The notes beneath the pieces are model-generated. The model did no database searches, was not told the DNA's origin, and saw nothing but the letters and a program-made list of their open reading frames with translations. DNA of 64,000 nt, taken from Bacteroidetes bacterium HGW-Bacteroidetes-7 (lineage in GTDB: Bacteria > Bacteroidota > Bacteroidia > Bacteroidales > UBA932). The translations under genes were made by a program, and so were the position numbers. Location: NCBI GenBank assembly GCA_002842465.1, contig PHDA01000003.1, positions 1 to 64,000 of the forward strand, written 5' to 3'. Shown here piece by piece: positions 31,155 to 40,760 of the stretch; position 1 is the first letter of the stretch; the number at the start of each line of letters is the position of its first letter.

Positions 31155-31715
31155 ATGGTATTACCAATTTATGTTTACGGTGCCGAGGTTTTAAGAGGAA
31201 AGGCAGCAGAGGTTGATATTACAGCAGATGGCGCCGCAGATGATTTAAAGAAGTTAATAAACAATATGTGGGAGACAATGGAGAAGGCAGATGGTGTCGG
31301 TCTCGCTGCTCCCCAGGTTGGAAAATCGATAAGGGTTTTAATTGTTGATGGTTCGCTGTTGGCAGATGACACACCGGAACTCAAAGGCTTTAAGAGAGCA
31401 ATGATAAATCCCGTTTTATTGGAAGAGAGCGAAGAGACATGTGAATTAAGCGAGGGTTGCCTGAGCATCCCCGACATTCACGCTTCTGTAGAGAGGCCAA
31501 GCAAAATAAGGGTTTCATACTACGATCAGGATCTGCAGAAGAGAGAGGAGTCCCTTGAAGGTTTTGCCTGCAGAATGGTTCAGCACGAAATGGACCATCT
31601 GGATGGGATACTCTTTACAGACAGGACACCACCAATCAGGAAAAAGATGCTTCAGTCCAAACTCAATAACATCAAGACCGGAAAGGTGAAAACACATTAC
31701 AGAACAGCAAAATAG
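31155..31715 (+). CDS. def: Peptide deformylase
   Basis: This 186-residue metalloenzyme removes the formyl group from new proteins. All three motifs are present: GVGLAAPQVG (motif 1, about residue 55), EGCLSIP (motif 2, metal Cys) and QHEMDHLDGILF (motif 3, HExxH). The length is typical of type I deformylases of Bacteroidota. It lies between ruvX and a phosphohexomutase gene on the same strand. Confidence 0.96.
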   Translation: MVLPIYVYGAEVLRGKAAEVDITADGAADDLKKLINNMWETMEKADGVGLAAPQVGKSIRVLIVDGSLLADDTPELKGFKRAMINPVLLEESEETCELSEGCLSIPDIHASVERPSKIRVSYYDQDLQKREESLEGFACRMVQHEMDHLDGILFTDRTPPIRKKMLQSKLNNIKTGKVKTHYRTAK

Positions 31716-31740
31716 CAACATAAATATAGCAAGCATCAGA

Positions 31741-33105
31741 ATGGGAGCATTTCACGCATACGATATAAGGGGAGTTTACAACAGAGACTTCAACAAAGAG
31801 ACAGTTTATAAGATCGGGTTCTTCCTACCGGAGCTTCTTGACAGCAAAAAGGTTCTCATTGGACGCGACGTAAGGGACTCTTCACCTGAAATAAGGGAGT
31901 ACCTGATTGCCGGAATTACCGATGCAGGAGCAGATGTTTATGACATGGGTCTCTCAACAACCCCAATGGTCTATTATGCTACAGGCAAATATGGCTTCAC
32001 GGCCTCTGTTCAGATTACCGCCTCTCACAATCCAAGAGAGTACAACGGTCTAAAGGTCTCCCGTGAGAATGCGCTTCCCGTAGGTTTTGATAACGGGCTT
32101 GGTCTGCTGAAGGAGTGGACTGAGACTCGTGAAATTATTAAGGCGGAGGTTAAAGGGAAGAAATTTGAAATCGATGTTAAGAAAGAGTACATAGAATTTC
32201 TGCTTAAATACAGAAAAGACCTTTCTAATCTTAAAATATGCGTCGATGTTTCAAACGGTATGGCTGCACTTCTAATAAAAGATGTGCTTGGTATAGAGTC
32301 TCCGGAGCTTCATTATATATTTGACCAATTGGACGGCACATTTCCAAATCACGAGGCAAATCCTCTGGTTGCCGAGAATATTGTTGACTTGCAAAGAGAG
32401 GTTAAAGAGAAGGGTTGCGATGTAGGGGTGATTTTTGACGGAGATGGTGACAGAGTTATGTTTGTTGACGAAAACGGCCGCTTTATCTCTCCCGATCTCA
32501 TGATAGCACTTCTGGGCCACTATTTTCTGGAAGAGAGAGGAGAAAAAGGAGCTGTTCTTCAAGATATTAGGAGTTCTAAAGCGATAGGAGAGTACCTTGC
32601 TCCAATGGGAGGGCAGATGCACACATGGAGAGTAGGAAGAGCCTTTGCCGCGCACAAGTTAAGAGAGATTGACGGAGTTTATGGAGGAGAGCTTGCCGGA
32701 CACTACTATTTTCGAGATTTCTTCTACAGTGACTCAGGTATAATGGCATCTCTTATTATACTTGGGGTAATATCTGACTTTAAAAAGAGAGGTATTAAGT
32801 TATCCGGCATTATTTCCGGGATAGAAAAGGATAAAAACTCAGGTGAGATAAACTTTAAGATTGAGAGAAAAAAAGAGGCGATGGATCTTGTGAGGGATTA
32901 CTTTTTATCAAAAGAGAGTGCAACTGCCAATTACGATTTTGACGGATACAGGGTAGAGTTTCCTGAGTGGTGGTTTAATATAAGGCCTTCAAATACAGAG
33001 CCATATCTTAGGTTTATTGCCGAGGCTACATCAGAAGAATTACTTTCACAAAAGGTATCTAAGGTTAAAGAACTACTCGAATCAGGAGGATTTTTCGACA
33101 AATGA
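31741..33105 (+). CDS. Phosphomannomutase/phosphoglucomutase
   Basis: This 454-residue enzyme of the alpha-D-phosphohexomutase family interconverts hexose 1- and 6-phosphates for nucleotide-sugar synthesis. The phosphoserine loop is TASHNPREYNG (about residue 95), the Mg loop DGDGDRVMFVD, the sugar-specificity loop GGELAGHYYFRDF (the GGE/EXSGH-like region) and the phosphate-binding loop RPSNTEPYLR. The specificity loop GELAGH agrees with PMM/PGM rather than glucosamine mutase, but this does not settle the substrate. The next gene overlaps its stop (ATGA), showing coupling. Confidence 0.9.
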   Translation: MGAFHAYDIRGVYNRDFNKETVYKIGFFLPELLDSKKVLIGRDVRDSSPEIREYLIAGITDAGADVYDMGLSTTPMVYYATGKYGFTASVQITASHNPREYNGLKVSRENALPVGFDNGLGLLKEWTETREIIKAEVKGKKFEIDVKKEYIEFLLKYRKDLSNLKICVDVSNGMAALLIKDVLGIESPELHYIFDQLDGTFPNHEANPLVAENIVDLQREVKEKGCDVGVIFDGDGDRVMFVDENGRFISPDLMIALLGHYFLEERGEKGAVLQDIRSSKAIGEYLAPMGGQMHTWRVGRAFAAHKLREIDGVYGGELAGHYYFRDFFYSDSGIMASLIILGVISDFKKRGIKLSGIISGIEKDKNSGEINFKIERKKEAMDLVRDYFLSKESATANYDFDGYRVEFPEWWFNIRPSNTEPYLRFIAEATSEELLSQKVSKVKELLESGGFFDK

Positions 33106-34127
33106 TAACCCCCCCATCAGGACGCAGGAAAATACACACCGGGATATTAATTTCCGCTTTACTTCTCCTGTTCGGCACCTGGTTATCTTTTGGAAAAGGG
33201 GCTACATATCAGGCCTTGGGAACAAGAGTTGAATTGCATGATATAATTCCGGAAAGCAGAGTTGTAATTAATATTCCATCAGGAGTATTTGCAAACGGGC
33301 TGAGGCCTACCAGAGTCATCTTTTATGCCCTCCCAAACGGCAACACAATAGAGCAGACAGAGGGAAGAGCTGTGACCGATGAGAGTGAATGGCGCTATAA
33401 TATTCAGCACATAGCTGCACAGACAGCTTTTCTCAGAGAGAGTGATTCAAGCAATAACTATATAGTTGTATATGTCGAGAGTAAAACTCGTGCCTGGACA
33501 TCTCATGCTTCAAAATATGCCCAATCAGGCAATATGTACACATCTCTCGTTGACAGCGTCAGAAATTTTCTTGCATTCAATTTCTCACGTTTTGCCTCTG
33601 TTGAAAATCAGAAACTTATTCTGGCAAGCCATAGTGGAGGAGGGAGGTTTGTTTTTAATTATATCGCCTCCAGTGATGTTATTCCCCATTTCATTGAGAG
33701 GCTTATTTTTATAGACAGTAATTATGGCTATGAATCAGAAATTCACCTCAATAAGATAGCAGAGTGGCTTAAAAAAGGAGAAAAGCACCTTGAGGTTATG
33801 GCCTATGTTGATACTACTGTTATCCTGGAGGGTAAGCCTATTGTGAGCAGTAAAGGGGGGACGGGTTACAGAAGCCACATGATGGCTACAGATCTTAAAA
33901 ACACAGGAGTAGAGTTAAATTTCACTGCAGATTCAACCTTCAAGAAGTATGTGGGAGAATCTGCAGAGATTATTATTAAGGAGAACCCTTCAGGAAAAAT
34001 TTACCACACCGTTCTCGTCGAGAAAAACGGTCTGATTCACGGTGTTTTATCGGGAAGCAGCATAAGTGAAAAAGGGTACATTTTCTGGGGAGAGAGGGCT
34101 TATGAAAAATATATTGCAAAACCATAG
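33102..34127 (+). CDS. Exported alpha/beta-hydrolase-like protein
   Basis: This 341-residue protein has an N-terminal membrane or signal segment (GILISALLLLFGTWLSFG). The centre has a nucleophile-elbow-like motif, ILASHSGGGRFVF (G/S-x-S-x-G-G), after a strand, followed by IERLIFIDSNYGYE and a late histidine in GYRSHMMATD or GLIHGVLSG that could complete a triad. This suggests an extracytoplasmic esterase or peptidase-like hydrolase. I do not recognise a named family. The start overlaps the mutase stop by 4 bases, and the next gene follows within 4 bases, so the three are one operon. Confidence 0.65.
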   Translation: MITPPSGRRKIHTGILISALLLLFGTWLSFGKGATYQALGTRVELHDIIPESRVVINIPSGVFANGLRPTRVIFYALPNGNTIEQTEGRAVTDESEWRYNIQHIAAQTAFLRESDSSNNYIVVYVESKTRAWTSHASKYAQSGNMYTSLVDSVRNFLAFNFSRFASVENQKLILASHSGGGRFVFNYIASSDVIPHFIERLIFIDSNYGYESEIHLNKIAEWLKKGEKHLEVMAYVDTTVILEGKPIVSSKGGTGYRSHMMATDLKNTGVELNFTADSTFKKYVGESAEIIIKENPSGKIYHTVLVEKNGLIHGVLSGSSISEKGYIFWGERAYEKYIAKP

Positions 34128-34131
34128 ATAT

Positions 34132-35532
34132 ATGAAGAGATATATTTCACTCGACATTTTAAGAGGACTCTCCATTTTCGGGATGGTCTTCTCGGCCATT
34201 ATACCACATGGGGTTTTACCTGCATGGATGTACCATATACAAAACCCGCCCCCGGCACACTCTCTGGATATGACTGTTTCCGGAATCAGTTGGGTTGATT
34301 TAGTCTTTCCAATATTCATATTTTGCATGGGTGTTGCTATTCCTCTTGCAGGCAGAAGACGGCTTGACCTACCTGACGATACAGGGGCAGGCAGAAGATA
34401 TCTGGCAGAGATTTTTGAACGCTTTGTAATGTTATGGCTCTTCTCGTACCTATATGTTTTTCTAAATTTTTCAACGGTAAAGGGCTGGTGGCCTCAACTT
34501 GCAACTATTGTAGGATTCCTGGCGCTTTTCCCTCTCTATATGCAGCTCTCAAAGACTACATCAAAACGCAAACTAATAATATACAGAGTTGCCGGGCTTA
34601 TTCTCACCGTTGCAATTATAGCATACGGGCATTTCAAATTTGACGAGGTTATCTCTCTCAACAGAAGAGGGATTATAATATTTCTTTTAGCCTTTATTTA
34701 CCTATTTGGGGCTCTGATTTGGTACTTTACAAGAAACAGCAACAGAATGAGAGCAGCGGCATTTGCTGCAGTACTGCTGTTTGCTGCGATTACAATGTTC
34801 TTTGAAGTTCCTCAGAAGTTATATACTCTCAAGGATATACGATGGATTGTAAACATTGAGTATATATACTTTCTGCTCATACTTATCCCCGCAACATACT
34901 TGGGTGATCTGTTGCACAAAAAACTTAATTCAACCTCCCCATATGATCCTGTTGGAGAGAGTCGGTTGTCAGGCGGAGGTACAACAATGCCGCTTATATT
35001 AATGGCTATCTATATAGTTTGGTTGATGGTAGCGCTTTACAAAGGGTACTATCTTGTAAATATATTTGTTTCGCTTGTGTTCGTTTCCAAAATACATCAG
35101 CTTATAGAACAGAGAATGCCGGTTTACACTAAGGAGAGCGCAATTGCTTCGATACTTGGTTTAGCGGGTGCAGTTCTTGTTATGATCGAGGGAGGTATAA
35201 CCAAAGTGCCTTGCACCATTGCCTATTGTTTTATTACTACATCTATTAGCATATATCTTCTTATTATAATTGACAGAATTTCATATAATGCCCACAACTC
35301 ATACCTGGCAAGAATTTTCTCGGGTTCGGGCAGTAACCCTCTCATGAGCTACATAGCATTTGGTAGTTTTGTTATGCCATTGTTTAAAATTACAGGATTG
35401 GTAATAATCTACCAGGCAGCCTATCCGGCCGATTATCCCTGGATTGGGGTCTTAAGATCGGCAGCTGTTGTGCTGCTAACCATGGCTGCTGTTGCAGCTA
35501 TGAGCGAGAGAAAAATTTTCTGGAGAGCATAA
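34132..35532 (+). CDS. DUF5009/NagX-like multi-pass acyltransferase
   Basis: This protein of about 466 residues has 10 or more predicted membrane helices. The opening RYISLDILRGLSIFGMVFS and the HSLDMTVSGISWVDLVFPIF section match the DUF5009/heparan-alpha-glucosaminide acetyltransferase-like group (the SLDxLRG hallmark of the acyltransferase_3 superfamily). Such proteins move an acyl group across the membrane onto sugars. The start at 34132 follows the previous stop by 4 bases; an earlier in-frame ATG (34102) would overlap it. The co-transcribed exported hydrolase suggests a shared substrate, perhaps an acetylated amino sugar; this is inference. Confidence 0.75.
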   Translation: MKRYISLDILRGLSIFGMVFSAIIPHGVLPAWMYHIQNPPPAHSLDMTVSGISWVDLVFPIFIFCMGVAIPLAGRRRLDLPDDTGAGRRYLAEIFERFVMLWLFSYLYVFLNFSTVKGWWPQLATIVGFLALFPLYMQLSKTTSKRKLIIYRVAGLILTVAIIAYGHFKFDEVISLNRRGIIIFLLAFIYLFGALIWYFTRNSNRMRAAAFAAVLLFAAITMFFEVPQKLYTLKDIRWIVNIEYIYFLLILIPATYLGDLLHKKLNSTSPYDPVGESRLSGGGTTMPLILMAIYIVWLMVALYKGYYLVNIFVSLVFVSKIHQLIEQRMPVYTKESAIASILGLAGAVLVMIEGGITKVPCTIAYCFITTSISIYLLIIIDRISYNAHNSYLARIFSGSGSNPLMSYIAFGSFVMPLFKITGLVIIYQAAYPADYPWIGVLRSAAVVLLTMAAVAAMSERKIFWRA

Positions 35533-35544
35533 ATTTAAATTAGT

Positions 35545-37344
35545 ATGAAAAATTTGGATTACGGAGTTATCGGAAACTGCAGAACGGCTGCACTTATCTC
35601 TAAAGGGGGAAGTCTGGACTGGTTATGCTTCCCTGACTTTGACTCCCCTTCAATTTTTGGCAAAATTCTGGACGAAAAAAAGGGGGGGTGTTTCTCTTTT
35701 GAATTTGAAGGTGAATATAAATGCTCACAAAAATATCTGCAGGGGACAAACATTCTGTGCACAACCTTTGAGTTACCGGATGGCTCATTTGAGGTGATGG
35801 ACTTTATGCCAAGGTACAAGACAGGAGATGAATCAAACGACTACTATCTGCCGGCAGAAATATACCGCTATATCAGACTTTTAAGTGGCAAGCCATCTTT
35901 CAGAATCAATTACTCCCCTGCACCCGATTATGCAAGAGCATCAACTGTGCATTCAATTGGTAGAAATTACATCAGGACAAGTTCGGCAGAAAATGAAAGA
36001 GACTCCGTTTATCTATATTCAAGTCTGAATCTAGAATCGATTCTGGAGAAAAAAAACTTTACACTTACAGGCGAGGAGTTTGTTCTCATTTCATATAATC
36101 AGAAACTTGTTGATATTGATATAAGAAGGGTATATCTTGAATATTCAAGGACAAAAGTCTATTGGCTTAACTGGGTTAACCGCTCAAAAAAATATAAGAC
36201 GTTTGAGAGTGAGGTAGAGAGGAGTATGCTTATCCTTAAACTTATGTCTTTTCAGCCTACAGGCGCTGTGCTTGCTGCCCTCACAACCAGCATTCCCGAG
36301 ACTATTGGAGAGGTAAGAAACTGGGACTACCGATTTTGCTGGTTAAGAGACGGGTCAATGTCAATCGAGACCTTGCTGAGCATGGGTCACAGGGGTGCTG
36401 CAAAGAGGTTTATAAGCTTTGTGAAGGGTATAATTCACTCGAAAGGAGATAAATTCCAGATAATGTATGGTATAAGGGGAGAGAGAAAGCTCACCGAATT
36501 TACACTTGATCATTTAGAAGGCTACGAGCAATCAAAGCCTGTCAGAATAGGAAATGCCGCATACGAACAAAAGCAGAATGACTCTTTTGGTTACCTGATG
36601 GATGTTATCTATAAGTATTATCTCTATTTTCCCGGAACTCTTGACGAAATAGAGGATATGTGGGAGGTAGTAAAGAACATAGTAAGATCTGTTTCTGCAG
36701 AGTGGAGGTCACCCGACCAAGGTATTTGGGAGATACGCTACAGTATGAGCCATTATGTATTCTCAAAAGTAATGTGCTGGGTAGCTCTTGATCGTGCAGT
36801 CAAAATTGCAGAGCTGATTGGAAAGCATAACTACGCCGATAGCTGGGCAAAAGAGGCCTCAGAGATACTCAATGATGTTCATGAAAATGGATGGAAAGAG
36901 CAGATAGGCAGCTTTTCTCAAACCTATTCAAATCTGGAACTTGACTCTTCGTTGCTGCTAATGGAGGAGTATGGCTTTATTGATGGTTCAGACCCGAAGT
37001 ATGTAAGTACAGTTAAGGCAATAAGGGATAATTTGTTGCATAATGGATTAATGTACAGATATAAAGCCGAAGATGATTTTGGGAAACCCACATCAGCATT
37101 TACAATTTGTACATTCTGGCTGATAAGGGCTCTGTTTGTAATTGGTGAGAAAGAGCAGGCATCAGCAATTTTTAATGAGATTCTTAAGTATTCAAACCAT
37201 CTTGGCCTCTTTAGCGAAGATCTGGATTTTGAAACCAAGAGACAACTCGGCAACTTCCCGCAGGCATATTCACATCTTGCACTAATTAATACAGTAGAGC
37301 TGTTTTCAGAAGAGAAAATGAGGTCAAGATTTATTCGCCCGTAA
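35545..37344 (+). CDS. Glycoside hydrolase family 15 (glucoamylase or trehalase type)
   Basis: This 599-residue cytoplasmic protein has no signal peptide. The N-terminal trehalase-like beta-sandwich (LDYGVIGNCRTAALISKGGS; GGSLDWLCFPDFDSPSIFG) is followed by a GH15 alpha/alpha toroid with VRNWDYRFCWLRDGSMS (first catalytic region, about residue 257), RIGNAAYEQKQNDSFG and a late SEDLDFETKRQLGNFPQAYSH with the second acid. GH15 enzymes of this architecture include bacterial trehalases. The neighbouring trehalose-6-phosphate synthase/phosphatase gene argues for trehalose turnover, although glucoamylase or glucodextranase activity cannot be excluded. Its coding end overlaps that of the convergent channel gene by 14 bases. 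Confidence 0.85.
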   Translation: MKNLDYGVIGNCRTAALISKGGSLDWLCFPDFDSPSIFGKILDEKKGGCFSFEFEGEYKCSQKYLQGTNILCTTFELPDGSFEVMDFMPRYKTGDESNDYYLPAEIYRYIRLLSGKPSFRINYSPAPDYARASTVHSIGRNYIRTSSAENERDSVYLYSSLNLESILEKKNFTLTGEEFVLISYNQKLVDIDIRRVYLEYSRTKVYWLNWVNRSKKYKTFESEVERSMLILKLMSFQPTGAVLAALTTSIPETIGEVRNWDYRFCWLRDGSMSIETLLSMGHRGAAKRFISFVKGIIHSKGDKFQIMYGIRGERKLTEFTLDHLEGYEQSKPVRIGNAAYEQKQNDSFGYLMDVIYKYYLYFPGTLDEIEDMWEVVKNIVRSVSAEWRSPDQGIWEIRYSMSHYVFSKVMCWVALDRAVKIAELIGKHNYADSWAKEASEILNDVHENGWKEQIGSFSQTYSNLELDSSLLLMEEYGFIDGSDPKYVSTVKAIRDNLLHNGLMYRYKAEDDFGKPTSAFTICTFWLIRALFVIGEKEQASAIFNEILKYSNHLGLFSEDLDFETKRQLGNFPQAYSHLALINTVELFSEEKMRSRFIRP

Positions 37345-38422
37345 CTTTAGCTTGATATAATTGTGAACCTGAAAGTTTAGTCTCTATTTTTGAGAATGAA
37401 CCGGGGTACTCTCTGTTTATAAAGTCAATAAGTTGTTCTCTTATATTTACTCTCAGATCCCAGTTTTTTGATGCGTCACTGCTGCTGAGCAGTACCCTTA
37501 TCTCCTTATGCCACTCCTTGGATGCGGTTACCTGTATGTTTTGAACCCTTCCGTCCCAGTCAGGGTTGCCTTTCAGAATAAGAGAGAGGTGCTCCCTCAG
37601 AGGCTCTACGGGCAATTCATAAGAGACATACAAAAAAATTGTTCCCATAATAGAGGACTCTGTTCTTGTCCAGTTTTGAAAAGGCTGCTCCAGGAAATAG
37701 CCCGAAGGCAGGATCAATCGTCTCTGATCCCAAATTCTCACTACTACATAAGTTAATGTGATCTCTTCAATTCTGCCCCACTCCCCCTCAACAATAACCA
37801 CATCATCAAGCCTTATTGGTTGAGTTATCGCAAGCTGCATTCCTGAAAGTATCTGACCTATACTTTTCTGAGCAGCAAGGCCGATAATTAAACCTGCAAC
37901 ACCGGCTGATGTCAGCAAACTAATTCCTATGCTCCTGACACTGTCAATTGTCATTAGTGCTACCGATATGAAAATCACCCCGATGACTGTTATTGCCAAC
38001 CCTTCGAATACCTTCATCTGAGTAAGGCTCTTTCTTGCTCCAAGATTATCAGGATTTGCAATATCCAGCCTCTTTTCAAGTTGATAAAAGAGTACCCTGA
38101 CCAGCTGAATTACTATCCATCCGAATGAGAGAACAAGAAGGATATTGTTAATCTTTATAATTACATCAAACTCAGGTAGTTTGTTTATGAAAATGTGGTT
38201 AAACAACTTCAGTGAAGTCCAGAATACCAGCCATATAGCCGGAAACCGGAACAGTTTGATCAAAAAATCATCCAGTTTTGTCTCGGTTCTCAGAGCTATC
38301 TTCTTAAGTCTCTTTAAAACAAATCTATATGCTATGAGTACAATTATAAAAAAAAGTACAAAAAGTGAGTAAAGCATAATAGGTTCCGGCAGAAAGCCGG
38401 TAATAAAATTTTCTTTAAACAT
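37331..38422 (-). CDS. MscS-type mechanosensitive channel
   Basis: This 363-residue inner membrane protein has three or four N-terminal helices and the typical pore helix rich in Gly and Ala (SAGVAGLIIGLAAQKSIGQI), then the beta domain (IRLDDVVIVEGEWGRIEEI; ILPSGYFLEQPFQNWTR) and a soluble C-terminal domain. It should open under membrane tension to release solutes after osmotic downshift. It lies 20 bases downstream of the trehalose synthesis gene on the same strand, so compatible-solute synthesis and emergency release appear to be co-expressed. Confidence 0.9.
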   Translation of the reverse strand: MFKENFITGFLPEPIMLYSLFVLFFIIVLIAYRFVLKRLKKIALRTETKLDDFLIKLFRFPAIWLVFWTSLKLFNHIFINKLPEFDVIIKINNILLVLSFGWIVIQLVRVLFYQLEKRLDIANPDNLGARKSLTQMKVFEGLAITVIGVIFISVALMTIDSVRSIGISLLTSAGVAGLIIGLAAQKSIGQILSGMQLAITQPIRLDDVVIVEGEWGRIEEITLTYVVVRIWDQRRLILPSGYFLEQPFQNWTRTESSIMGTIFLYVSYELPVEPLREHLSLILKGNPDWDGRVQNIQVTASKEWHKEIRVLLSSSDASKNWDLRVNIREQLIDFINREYPGSFSKIETKLSGSQLYQAKVTGE

Positions 38423-38442
38423 AATAATTCCTCCCCGCTCTT

Positions 38443-40614
38443 TTATTCTCCTCCGGCCATCCTTCTCAGAAATGGCAATGTGTCGGTCTGATTTAGAAGA
38501 TTAAAACGTGCACTTTCAGACAGAGTTCCAATCTTAATTGTATAAGACCCCAGAGGGAGTGCATTAAACATATCTTCGTCTGTAACATCATCTCCCATAG
38601 CCATAATAAAGTCATATTCTTTATCCTTTAACAGGCGATTAACTTCCGACCCTTTAGTAAACTGTGGGTATTTAATCTCTACAATTTTGTTCCCCTTCAT
38701 TATCTGCAGATGCTCTCTGGTACAAGGGGAGATAAGTGCCTGAATCAGTTGTGGTACCCTGATTGATGCCAGCCAGGTATCTACCTTTCTGTAATGCCAC
38801 ACAAGTGCTGTCTCTTTAATTTCAAGAGATGACCTTGGTGTCTTCTCAACAAACTGTTGAAGTACCTGAAGAATCTCCTCCTCCCACTCCTTAGGAGGGC
38901 TGTTCTTTACCCAGCCTGAACTCTCTTTGTGAAATGCTCCGTGCTCAGCAGCAAGACCTATATCAATTCCTCCAAGCCACTTTTCAAGTGTGTTATGGTC
39001 CCGGCCACTGCTAATGACAACATGGTTTTTTTTATCTGAGGCGAGCAACCTAAGTGTTTCAAGAATCTCTTCAGTTGGAACGGCATCTTCGGGTTTTGGC
39101 ATAAAGGGCGACAGTGTTCCGTCGTAGTCGAGAATTATTAGCCTCCTCTTAGTCTTTTCATATGCTACCTTTATCTCCACTTCGTACTCTTTGCTGAGAA
39201 TTTTTGAAAAGAGAGATAGGTTTCTCTCCCGAATACTTTTAAGATCCCTTATGAAATCTCCTGCCCATTTATTTACTGTTTGCTTTGAAACTCTCTTTTG
39301 CATCCATTTCATTCGTTCACGTTGCTCGCTCTCGGGCATTTCGAGCGCCCTCACTATGGCCATCTCAATTTGGGTGGAGTCATTAGGGTTAATTATAAGA
39401 GCATCTATAAGTTCGATTGATGCACCCGCCATTTCGCTCAGTATCAGCACTCCGTTAGTATCTCTTTTTGCGGCTATGTACTCTTTTGCAACAAGGTTCA
39501 TTCCATCTCTGAGAGGTGTAACCAGAGCAATATCAGCCACATGGTACATTGCGCAAAGCTCTTCAAAGGAGAATCCATGATAGAAATAGTGAACCGGAGT
39601 CCAGTTCATGTTTGAATAGATGCCATTAATTGAGCCAATGGTCTCGTCAATTTTTGTTTTAAGTCCGGAATAGCTCTCTACATTATCTCTTGAAGGTACA
39701 ATTATCATAAAGAGTGAGACTTTATTCCAGTATTTGGGGTTATTCTCAAGAAACTGTGCAAACCCCTTTAGCCTGTGAAGAATTCCTTTACTGTAATCTA
39801 AGCGGTCAACAGACAGAATAATCTTATGGTCTTTGTAATCTTTTTTAAGTTTGTGAGCAATTCTGTCCACTTTTGGATTCAGAATTGAGTCATAGTAAAG
39901 GTCAAAATTTATACCCATTGGCAGAGCATCTACCCTGACAATTCTATCACGAAGCCTCACTTCATCCAGATCGAAGCTCATGTCAAGCACTCTCTCTGAT
40001 GCACTTATAAAGTGCCTCATGTATTCGTAAGTGTGAAACGCTATCAGGTCTGCTCCAAGCAATCCTGTAAGCAGTTCGGCTCTCTCGGGCAGTACCCGGA
40101 ATAATTCATACGAAGGAAAAGGTATGTGATGAAAGTAACCTATACTTACGGCCGGGTTTATGTCTCTTAACATTTTCGGAAGCAGCATCAACTGATAATC
40201 CTGGACCCACACAATGTCGCCGGGCTCCATTATTTTTTTGGCAGCCTGTGCAAACATTTGGTTAACCTTTTGATAACTGTCCCAGTGGCTGCTTTCGTGT
40301 TGAATAAGAGTGAAAAAGTAGTGACACATGGGCCATATCTTGCTATTGCTATAACCTTCGTAGTACTCTTTAATATCTTTTTTTGAAAGAAAGACCGGAT
40401 GTAAGTTTTTCTCCAGCAGGTGTTGTGTGATAACCTCTTTATCCTCCTCATTTTTAGCATCAACACCCGGCCATCCGATCCAGTGGCGTTCAATCTCTGT
40501 ATCGAGAGAATCAAGCCCGGTTGTGAGGCCTCCCTCACTTCTGGAGAATCGGAAAGATCCTTTGGTTTTTATAGCTTTTACGGGAAGTCTGTTGGAAATT
40601 ATGATGAGTTTCAT
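38443..40614 (-). CDS. Fused trehalose-6-phosphate synthase/phosphatase
   Basis: This 723-residue bifunctional enzyme makes trehalose from nucleotide-glucose and glucose-6-phosphate. The GT20 synthase domain (1-470) shows RLPVKAIKTK, SEGGLTTGLDSL, RHWIGWPGVD, YFHHIPFPSYELFRVLPER, SVDRLDYSKGI and PLRDGMNLVAKEY. The HAD phosphatase domain (about 490-723) shows LDYDGTLSPF (nucleophile Asp), VISSGRD and AMGDDVTDEDMF. The synthase-phosphatase fusion is common in Bacteroidota and plants. It is followed by the MscS gene and faces the GH15 gene beyond it. Confidence 0.94.
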   Translation of the reverse strand: MKLIIISNRLPVKAIKTKGSFRFSRSEGGLTTGLDSLDTEIERHWIGWPGVDAKNEEDKEVITQHLLEKNLHPVFLSKKDIKEYYEGYSNSKIWPMCHYFFTLIQHESSHWDSYQKVNQMFAQAAKKIMEPGDIVWVQDYQLMLLPKMLRDINPAVSIGYFHHIPFPSYELFRVLPERAELLTGLLGADLIAFHTYEYMRHFISASERVLDMSFDLDEVRLRDRIVRVDALPMGINFDLYYDSILNPKVDRIAHKLKKDYKDHKIILSVDRLDYSKGILHRLKGFAQFLENNPKYWNKVSLFMIIVPSRDNVESYSGLKTKIDETIGSINGIYSNMNWTPVHYFYHGFSFEELCAMYHVADIALVTPLRDGMNLVAKEYIAAKRDTNGVLILSEMAGASIELIDALIINPNDSTQIEMAIVRALEMPESEQRERMKWMQKRVSKQTVNKWAGDFIRDLKSIRERNLSLFSKILSKEYEVEIKVAYEKTKRRLIILDYDGTLSPFMPKPEDAVPTEEILETLRLLASDKKNHVVISSGRDHNTLEKWLGGIDIGLAAEHGAFHKESSGWVKNSPPKEWEEEILQVLQQFVEKTPRSSLEIKETALVWHYRKVDTWLASIRVPQLIQALISPCTREHLQIMKGNKIVEIKYPQFTKGSEVNRLLKDKEYDFIMAMGDDVTDEDMFNALPLGSYTIKIGTLSESARFNLLNQTDTLPFLRRMAGGE

Positions 40615-40711
40615 GGGACAAAAATTGGTGGGTCAATACGCAATATAGCATTTTCCACCCTTAATTACAAAAACTCACCGTTGAAATCCAACCTCATATA
40701 AATCTATTCGC

Positions 40712-40719
40712 TAAATTTG
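40712..40719 (+). promoter_or_regulatory. -7 box for the DUF819/Omp85-like pair
   Basis: TAAATTTG lies 42 bases before the ATG at 40761 in the divergent gap between the trehalose gene and the DUF819 gene. Confidence 0.4.
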
Positions 40720-40760
40720 TCTGCCTAAACTTTAATATATGTCAGCCTAAACTCACATAC

